From: Trissonchulus latispiculum
Lineage: Eukaryota; Nematoda; Enoplea; Enoplida; Ironidae
Direction: 5' to 3'
NCBI GenBank assembly: GCA_030248195.1
Contig: JASAND010026191.1
Coordinates: forward strand, 1-64,000
Length of the DNA: 64,000 nucleotides
The position numbers were made by a program, and so were the translations under genes. A model generated the notes under the pieces. The model was not told where the DNA came from. It did not search any database and worked only from the letters and a program-made list of their open reading frames with translations. Below are positions 58,851 to 64,000 of this stretch, one piece after another; the stretch's first letter is position 1, and every line of letters begins with the position of its first letter.

Positions 58851-59381
58851 ATGCGTATTGTACGTATAATGTATGTGTAAATAAAATGCCTAGTTCTGAA
58901 GCAAGTAGCAATGCAAAAGTTAGGTGGTTAGGTTAGGTTAGAACAAAGTAGTAACAAGTAATTAGTAATAAGTAATTAGTGATAAGGAAATGCAACTAAG
59001 AAAATTTGAATTTCATGAAGCAACAAAGAACAAACACACTAGTTTACATTTACCGGTAATCATGAAGTTAGCGGTATATCAAACGAAAAGGTATACATAA
59101 AGTTAGCACTACATGCAAAACAGTAAAACTTGACAAAAGCGAATAAGACATGGACATTACAAACACTGACATTACAAAACATTGCTAGTACAAAACACTG
59201 ACATTACAAAAGATTGATATAACAAAAGGCTGCTTTCGCAAATTCAGATTTTACAAAACATTGACATTTTAAAATACTGATATTACAAAAGGCTGCTTTC
59301 ACAAATTCAGATTTTACAAAACATTGATATTAAAACACTGCATACGAAATGTATTGAACATACATTATACAACTTACAAGT
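58851..59381. repeat. Non-coding stretch with imperfect ACATTACAAAA repeats
   Basis: Between 59150 and 59340 the phrases GACATTACAAAACATTG and GGCTGCTTTCRCAAATTCAGATTTTACAAAACATTGA recur several times. No gene. It separates convergent polB (plus) and the structural block (minus). Confidence 0.6.
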
Positions 59382-59726
59382 TTACTGATAATATTCCCTG
59401 AGTGCACCACGTAAATAGTTGAGGTCACTGGTATTGTCTATTTTGAAGTCTGTCATCTTATCATGGATAGACTGAAGGCGTCTGTCAGTGTCGTAACAGT
59501 ACTCCCAACATTGATCCCATTCAACATAGGGACAGGCATTAGATCGATGACTTAGTTCCGTTTCTCTACATAGATGTAGACTGCAATCTGCCAAGCGATG
59601 GAAAAGACTATCACTGGCTAATAGTGTAGTAACATTGTTGTGGGATAGTTCAATACCGTACTCTGTCTCCGTAATGTTAATTGAAGACACTACGGTAAAA
59701 AGGGTCACTAGTATAAGTTGGAACAT
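59382..59726 (-). CDS. Small secreted Cys-containing protein of the second Polinton
   Basis: 114 residues with ATG start. A clear signal peptide (MFQLILVTLFTVVSS) is followed by NIT and NVT glycosylation sequons and several paired Cys (DCSLHLC; CPYVEWDQCWEYC). No membrane anchor and no family recognised. It occupies the position taken by TBP and the membrane protein in Polinton 1, i.e. the variable slot just 3' of the protease gene. Confidence 0.55.
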   Translation of the reverse strand: MFQLILVTLFTVVSSINITETEYGIELSHNNVTTLLASDSLFHRLADCSLHLCRETELSHRSNACPYVEWDQCWEYCYDTDRRLQSIHDKMTDFKIDNTSDLNYLRGALREYYQ

Positions 59727-59753
59727 GGTTCTTTATTCAATAAATTAATGTTG

Positions 59754-60224
59754 TCATTGGTACTTTTTATGGGATTTCTGGCAGTAAGGTGTGGGTTCCA
59801 GTGTCACTCGTAGTCTATCAACAAAGTTCTTGACAATGTTATCATTAGTGTCACTTCTTCGCCTTAGATAGTTGATAATGGATTCCATTGATCTGCCTCT
59901 AGCCCGGTGATGAAGGAAGTATATACAGTACTCTCCACAAACATCAGTAGTGAAGTCTTGTAACTGAATCGGATTATACTGTAGTTCTCTGTTGCCAATG
60001 AATGACATGAATAGGAGCGGTGGTAATCCGTAACTGTCAAAATATTCTATTCCATTATCCTCTAGCCACATTGCTACCCAGTGTTCTCCAGGGTGATTGG
60101 CTCCTTCAGTGTTAGCAACAAGACATCCTGATTGGTACCGTGGTAACTGATCACTTGGAAATACACCAAGGAGAGGAACTTTACAATCCTTCCTTAAAGT
60201 CTCGAGGATCTCGCGGGTGTTCAT
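59754..60224 (-). CDS. PRO: Adenovirus-like cysteine protease, second Polinton
   Basis: 156 residues. GEHWVAMWLE carries His48, EYFDSYG Asp63 and VCGEYC the nucleophile; LQDFT supplies the oxyanion Gln. About 50 percent identical by eye to 37586-38002 over the core. It overlaps the MCP stop by 4 nt, as in Polinton 1. Intact. Confidence 0.92.
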   Translation of the reverse strand: MNTREILETLRKDCKVPLLGVFPSDQLPRYQSGCLVANTEGANHPGEHWVAMWLEDNGIEYFDSYGLPPLLFMSFIGNRELQYNPIQLQDFTTDVCGEYCIYFLHHRARGRSMESIINYLRRRSDTNDNIVKNFVDRLRVTLEPTPYCQKSHKKYQ

Positions 60225-61540
60225 AGTGCGTAGTCAAAGAATGGTGTTCGGTTGTAGTCTATTGATATGAGATTATCAAATTCCCCGTATATAATGATTT
60301 CGACACCTTGAGGATAAGTTGCCGCTGGTAAGGCCTTTTCCAGTTGCATCCTTAGTGATACGTCTCCTTCCTTGATGAGTTGCATTGCCCCTGTATCAAT
60401 ATTGTCTGGTGTCAGGTCAAAGGCAAATATAGTGTATCCTTTACCAAAATCTTCATAGGAAATATCTGCACCCTTTGTTGATCCTGCCATATCGTTGCCT
60501 TCATAGAGGTATATGAAAGGCATTGTGTACTGGAACTTGTCCCATGCCATCTTCATTGGTTGTTTTGGTACAAACTCGTCACCATACTTAAGGGCTATCT
60601 CATTGACATTACAGTGTTGGAATTCAAGGGGGTTGTGCTTCTGACTTCCATTGAATGCCTCTGATTTAACCATTGCCACTAGAACTCTGCGTGGTAGTTG
60701 ACCAGTGAATATAGAATTTTCTACTACTGTTTGTACTCCAGGTGCGATATGCCTAGTGACCAGTTTAGTCCTTCTGATTGGATACTTTGCTGTCTCATGA
60801 TCTCTCAGTACACCCTCAATTGCCATGGTAAGAGAGTCTTGAGGTTTGACTTTCCATACACACCATCGGATATCGTCTACAACAATCTTATAACCACTGG
60901 TTGCTGACTGTAGTAGTATGTCGTCACTGTTACGATGTAATTCCAGGCTCAACTGACACTCACTCAGAAGGTATCTGTCTTGCTTGAATAGGTCACAGTG
61001 TAAAGGTCCTGCAACCACTACATACCGACCATCAGTGAATGGAATCCCTCTATGTTTAGCTGCAGTAGTGGAGATATCATTGAAATCACTGTCCTTTGCA
61101 AATAGATTGCTCTGTAGGTGAGACGTTTTTGCTTCTTTTCCAAAGTTGGCAATAGTCTCTAGATACGCTCCATAGTGATAAAGGTCTCCACTATTGTAAA
61201 TTTCCTTATCGGACAGTTTAACCACTAGTCGCCTAATGAATGTCTTTGCTAGCATATTGATGGGTGCTACTGATATGCTACCGTCTGCTGCCTTTGCTAC
61301 TGCATTTCCATCACTATCAGTAATCCTTAACTTTAGGTATAGGTAATTCCGATTCAGGTCAAGCATGTAAGAGTCCTTTGGTACTAGGAATAGGTATGGA
61401 CCATTACTGGTAACAGGATTTAAGGGATATATTTCTGCCATGTAACCACTCTCCACACTGACCTGAGTTGGAGGTAGTGAGAAGAGATCCATTTCGGACT
61501 TAAAGCCCGGCATAGACTTTTCATCAACTTGCTTAGCCAT
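60221..61540 (-). CDS. MCP: Major capsid protein, second Polinton
   Basis: The frame is open to an ATG at 61558; the ATG at 61540 aligns with the Polinton 1 start (MAKQVDEKSMPGFKSEMDLF) and is preferred. The full double-jelly-roll MCP motifs listed for 37999-39246 are present, and the C-terminus YPQGVEIIIYGEFDNLISID is nearly identical. It has an extra insertion around residues 70-90 and another near 150. Intact. Confidence 0.93.
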   Translation of the reverse strand: MAKQVDEKSMPGFKSEMDLFSLPPTQVSVESGYMAEIYPLNPVTSNGPYLFLVPKDSYMLDLNRNYLYLKLRITDSDGNAVAKAADGSISVAPINMLAKTFIRRLVVKLSDKEIYNSGDLYHYGAYLETIANFGKEAKTSHLQSNLFAKDSDFNDISTTAAKHRGIPFTDGRYVVVAGPLHCDLFKQDRYLLSECQLSLELHRNSDDILLQSATSGYKIVVDDIRWCVWKVKPQDSLTMAIEGVLRDHETAKYPIRRTKLVTRHIAPGVQTVVENSIFTGQLPRRVLVAMVKSEAFNGSQKHNPLEFQHCNVNEIALKYGDEFVPKQPMKMAWDKFQYTMPFIYLYEGNDMAGSTKGADISYEDFGKGYTIFAFDLTPDNIDTGAMQLIKEGDVSLRMQLEKALPAATYPQGVEIIIYGEFDNLISIDYNRTPFFDYAL

Positions 61541-61588
61541 TGAAGTAATTGTTTGCATATTAACATTATTACATACGGTGGTGGGTTT

Positions 61589-61975
61589 TTATGGGCTGTA
61601 AATGTCGCGCTTCAATCTCTTAACTTTGCGCCTATATGGTCTGGATCCGATACCTTCACCTTGCTGTATTGCCTTCCCACTGTTCTCTAGGAGGCGTCCA
61701 ATGGCTGCTTTTCCGTGCCGTTTAAGTGATTCCTTTGGATCTTCACCTCTGTTTAGGTAATCCCTAGCCACATCTCCGGCTGTCTGAAAGGCCTGTCTAC
61801 CTGCCTCCAGACCTACACGACGTACTACTGGCCAAATGAAACGACCAATACCTCGCAGGAGACTACCTAATCCATCTCCTCGCTGATACCTTTGACCGGC
61901 ATAGAAACCAGACCCTCTCTGAATCAGGTGTAGGTGCCAGTCTTCAACGGTTTCTGGATGATATCTCGTCCTCAT
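61589..61975 (-). CDS. pVI-like small virion protein, second Polinton
   Basis: 128 residues with ATG start. It shares with 39263-39676 the N-terminal Y.PET...W.L.L(I/L)Q.G pattern, YQRG.GLG, an amphipathic segment and IQQGEGIGSRP, with a basic C-terminus. Its start overlaps the penton-like gene by 32 nt. Confidence 0.6.
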   Translation of the reverse strand: MRTRYHPETVEDWHLHLIQRGSGFYAGQRYQRGDGLGSLLRGIGRFIWPVVRRVGLEAGRQAFQTAGDVARDYLNRGEDPKESLKRHGKAAIGRLLENSGKAIQQGEGIGSRPYRRKVKRLKRDIYSP

Positions 61976-62726
61976 TGTCTTTCTTGAAGTGAAGCTTTAT
62001 AACTATACTACCATACTCAAAATGAACTCTCCTGCCAATATGATTGTTTATATGGACTTTAATGCTATTGATCACATGCTTATTCACAGGAACGTAGTGG
62101 GGTTCAGGAGAGTATTGAATTGTATCACCATACTCTTCACCTGCCTTTACTACTGCCAGTACATTACCGGTAGTTGTGCCTATTAGCTGTTCTTTCACGA
62201 TATCACAATGGACTTGAAGATAGTGGTAGTTGAGGCAGGGTGGACGTTGTGCGTAGAACTTCTTACTCCTAAGGGCATCCCTGCCATCCTCAACGCTGAA
62301 TTTCTGAGAGTCGAAGCCAAGCATGCGTACAATGGTAGGAGCGAACTGGACAAAACCAAAGTTAGGCCTTTCAAGGTGTTCTGGATTCTCGTATAAGTCT
62401 AGGTAGACTCGATCCTTTTCCTGATCATAGACGAAACGTATAGGAGGTGATTCCTGACGTTCATTGAGCATAGACTGGATGGTGAGGTTAACGGTATTCA
62501 TTAGGTCGTGGAGGTTAAAGTATCTTCGCCTGGGTATGTTAGCCACCTTTCGTAACTTGTCATCAAATAGGACTATGATGAATGTGTCAGTATTAGAATT
62601 AATGGCTTTCCAGGTGTGAGGATAAATGAAGTCAATCATTGCAACAGACCACCTACCATGTAGATGCAGAGGGTGAGCTAGCTGGTTTTCAAAGGTACCT
62701 TCCTTTCCGGTCAAGTATACAATCAT
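61944..62726 (-). CDS. Second penton-like minor capsid protein (diverged paralogue)
   Basis: 260 residues; ATG overlaps the stop of the upstream penton gene (ATGA). It aligns with the penton family at both ends: HLHGRWSVAMIDFIYPHTW near the N-terminus (family ...GEWEVALVE..YPVTW), then YLQVHCDIVKEQLIGTTTGN and EPHYVPVNKHVINSIKVHIN followed by G..VHFEYGSIVIKLHFKK. The N-terminal SNTGDF segment is reduced. Polinton 1 has only one such gene, so this is a duplication. It may form a heteromeric penton or a spike base. Confidence 0.75.
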   Translation of the reverse strand: MIVYLTGKEGTFENQLAHPLHLHGRWSVAMIDFIYPHTWKAINSNTDTFIIVLFDDKLRKVANIPRRRYFNLHDLMNTVNLTIQSMLNERQESPPIRFVYDQEKDRVYLDLYENPEHLERPNFGFVQFAPTIVRMLGFDSQKFSVEDGRDALRSKKFYAQRPPCLNYHYLQVHCDIVKEQLIGTTTGNVLAVVKAGEEYGDTIQYSPEPHYVPVNKHVINSIKVHINNHIGRRVHFEYGSIVIKLHFKKDNEDEISSRNR

Positions 62727-63487
62727 CTTCGCTTCCGGAAGTGTAGTTTAGCAAAGACCTTTCCGTACTGAAAATTTACCGCCATACCGTGATCATCCTT
62801 TATATGTATTTCAATACTATCAAACTCTTTTCTTAGCACTGGTATATAGTGTGGATTATTGTATATTCGATCAACGGTATCATTATGTTTTCCTTCGATA
62901 CTGACAACACGAATGATGGGTGCAATGGTATTTCCTATCATTTGCGGTGCTACCACGTCACAGTAGATGAAGAGGGAATAAAGTCCACCTCTCAGGTCTG
63001 GTGCATTAGCGGCTACTGCGTATCTAGGTGGCGAGACTGTCTTTTCCTTTGGTACGACCTTGGTATCTGAGTATCCAAGCATATACTTTAACTGTTTACT
63101 GAAATGTAACGCTTTAAAGTCTGGTTCTTCGTCTAGGGTAGTAGGTTTTAGTCCAACACGTCTATGAAGTTCATCATAGGCCAGTTCACAGTTGATCTTC
63201 TTTGTTAGTTCAAGGGTATAGTTGATGGCATCGCATAGCTGGTGTATTGACTCATAATTGTTCAATGGGATATGATTATGGAATGTCTTCTTGCCAACTG
63301 TCACTCCAAGCTTTGCATCATCTTTGTTTCCTACATTGAACCAGGTAACAGGATATCCGAGCTCTACAAGTGCCACCTCCCATTCACCTTCGAGGTCAAC
63401 GCGATGAGGTAGTTTCACTCGGAAATTGTGCAGTTTGTTCGTTGCATAGTCTCCAGTATTACTGGGTAGGTATAGGTAAAAATCCAT
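62723..63487 (-). CDS. mCP: Minor capsid protein (penton), second Polinton
   Basis: 254 residues with ATG start (MDFYLYLPSNTGDYATNKL). Direct counterpart of 39676-40449: shared KLPHRVDLEGEWEVALVELG, GGLYSLFIYCDVVAPQMIGN, NPHYIPVLRKEFDSIEIHIK and FAKLHFRKRR. Its start overlaps the integrase end by 29 nt, as in Polinton 1. Intact. Confidence 0.92.
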   Translation of the reverse strand: MDFYLYLPSNTGDYATNKLHNFRVKLPHRVDLEGEWEVALVELGYPVTWFNVGNKDDAKLGVTVGKKTFHNHIPLNNYESIHQLCDAINYTLELTKKINCELAYDELHRRVGLKPTTLDEEPDFKALHFSKQLKYMLGYSDTKVVPKEKTVSPPRYAVAANAPDLRGGLYSLFIYCDVVAPQMIGNTIAPIIRVVSIEGKHNDTVDRIYNNPHYIPVLRKEFDSIEIHIKDDHGMAVNFQYGKVFAKLHFRKRR

Positions 63488-64000
63488 TGTCTTCAGTTAT
63501 CCAACTGTTGAACTTGTCAGGGTATCCAAGCCACTTGACAAAATACTCTTTCCGACCCTTTCGACGTCTGGTTTTTATTACCTTTTCTACCCAATAGGTG
63601 TCTGGCTCATCAACCTTTTGTACCTCAGGTTCATAGAAACCACCAACCACCTCTTCACCACCATAGTCTTCCAGGAGGTACATGGGTGGGTCACTTGTCC
63701 TTACACTTCGAATGCGGAACAATTCTTCTGACCAATTAGGGAGGTATCCTTTGTCAAACAGACCTTTAGTCTTACTGATTCGGACCATATCTCCGACCCG
63801 CAATTTAGTTGGTGTAGGATTTGCTTGCTGTCCGTATAGTGCTGTTCTGACTACCTCCATATTTTCAGGCCTCGATGCTTCCACTGGTGTCATACGAATA
63901 CTCCTATGGCGAGCATTGTTGTAGCCTTCAACGAGTTGAGGGAGGTCGTCAATGTACCTATAAGATCTGGTCTTTGTAAAGTATTTCCATATCTTTGTCT
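63459..64000 (-). CDS. INT: Integrase with chromodomain, second Polinton, cut by the window edge
   Basis: The C-terminal part is shown; an internal Met is at 63893, and the frame stays open to the right edge (encoding KIWKYFTKTRSYRYIDDLPQ just upstream, aligning with Polinton 1 KIWKYFTRTRSYRYLDVLQS). The SH3-like LRVGDMVRISKTKG and the chromodomain YWVEKVIKTRRRKGRKEYFV are present. The catalytic core lies beyond 64000. Confidence 0.92.
   Translation of the reverse strand, partial: TKIWKYFTKTRSYRYIDDLPQLVEGYNNARHRSIRMTPVEASRPENMEVVRTALYGQQANPTPTKLRVGDMVRISKTKGLFDKGYLPNWSEELFRIRSVRTSDPPMYLLEDYGGEEVVGGFYEPEVQKVDEPDTYWVEKVIKTRRRKGRKEYFVKWLGYPDKFNSWITEDNGFLPIPTQ

Overview
This is an intron-bearing animal genome segment, dense with mobile DNA. 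The host is most likely an invertebrate and possibly an arthropod: there are spliced exons of a DEG/ENaC-type channel, and two promoters with TATA, a TCA-type initiator and a DPE-like motif. The species cannot be named from the sequence. Almost all the protein-coding content belongs to selfish elements nested in one another.

1-17708 (minus strand) is a very large LTR retrovirus-like element. The 5' LTR is at 17431-17708 and part of the 3' LTR is at 1-278, so the other end lies outside the window. It encodes a gag-env-protease-protease polyprotein (9753-15590), then RT/RNase H/integrase with a C-terminal OTU-type cysteine protease domain (5535-9728), then two paralogous accessory genes (3785-4411 and 2841-3599). 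Env lies between gag and pro, and there are two DTG proteases in tandem. One in-frame TAA (9753-9755) interrupts the reverse transcriptase.

17709-33770 is host-like DNA. It holds a Cys-rich exon and a Ser/Thr-rich exon (18711-20324) and a DEG/ENaC-family gene on the plus strand (about 25238-33311, at least nine phase-compatible exons). It also holds a non-autonomous hAT element (22265-24435), TTAA-flanked MITEs, a foldback element, a 1.4-kb inverted-repeat element and microsatellites. A 7-bp tandem duplication breaks the channel frame in exon 3.

33771-56065 is Polinton/Maverick 1, with about 0.42-0.5 kb TIRs and the 6-bp TSD GAGGGA. It landed in a MITE copy that sits just downstream of (or in) the channel gene. 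The minus-strand block carries hypotheticals, a NADAR domain protein, a YqaJ-like nuclease, a TATA-binding-protein homologue, protease, major capsid, a pVI-like protein, penton, chromodomain integrase, a pX-like protein and a packaging ATPase. polB is on the plus strand. PolB, the ATPase, the YqaJ gene and the pX-like gene carry stops or frameshifts, whereas protease, MCP, penton and integrase are open. Two copies of a TATA-Inr-DPE promoter drive opposite strands, and histone-type stem-loops sit about 17 nt after stop codons at the ends of both transcription units.

43989-50894, inside Polinton 1, is a young Ty3/gypsy element with apparently identical 192-bp LTRs. It has gag, pol (through a -1 frameshift signal) and a third ORF in the env position. 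That ORF fuses a NADAR domain to an SGNH-hydrolase-like domain and is probably made from a spliced mRNA.

57166-64000 begins with a minisatellite and then a second, different Polinton. It has a truncated zinc-finger polB fragment (plus strand) and, on the minus strand, a secreted small protein, protease, MCP, pVI-like, two tandem penton paralogues and integrase, which runs off the window.

The strongest leads are the Polinton TBP homologue with its matching promoters, the histone-like 3' stem-loops, NADAR domains carried independently by two nested selfish elements, the env-in-the-middle retroelement with twin proteases, OTU and paired accessory genes, and the duplicated penton.
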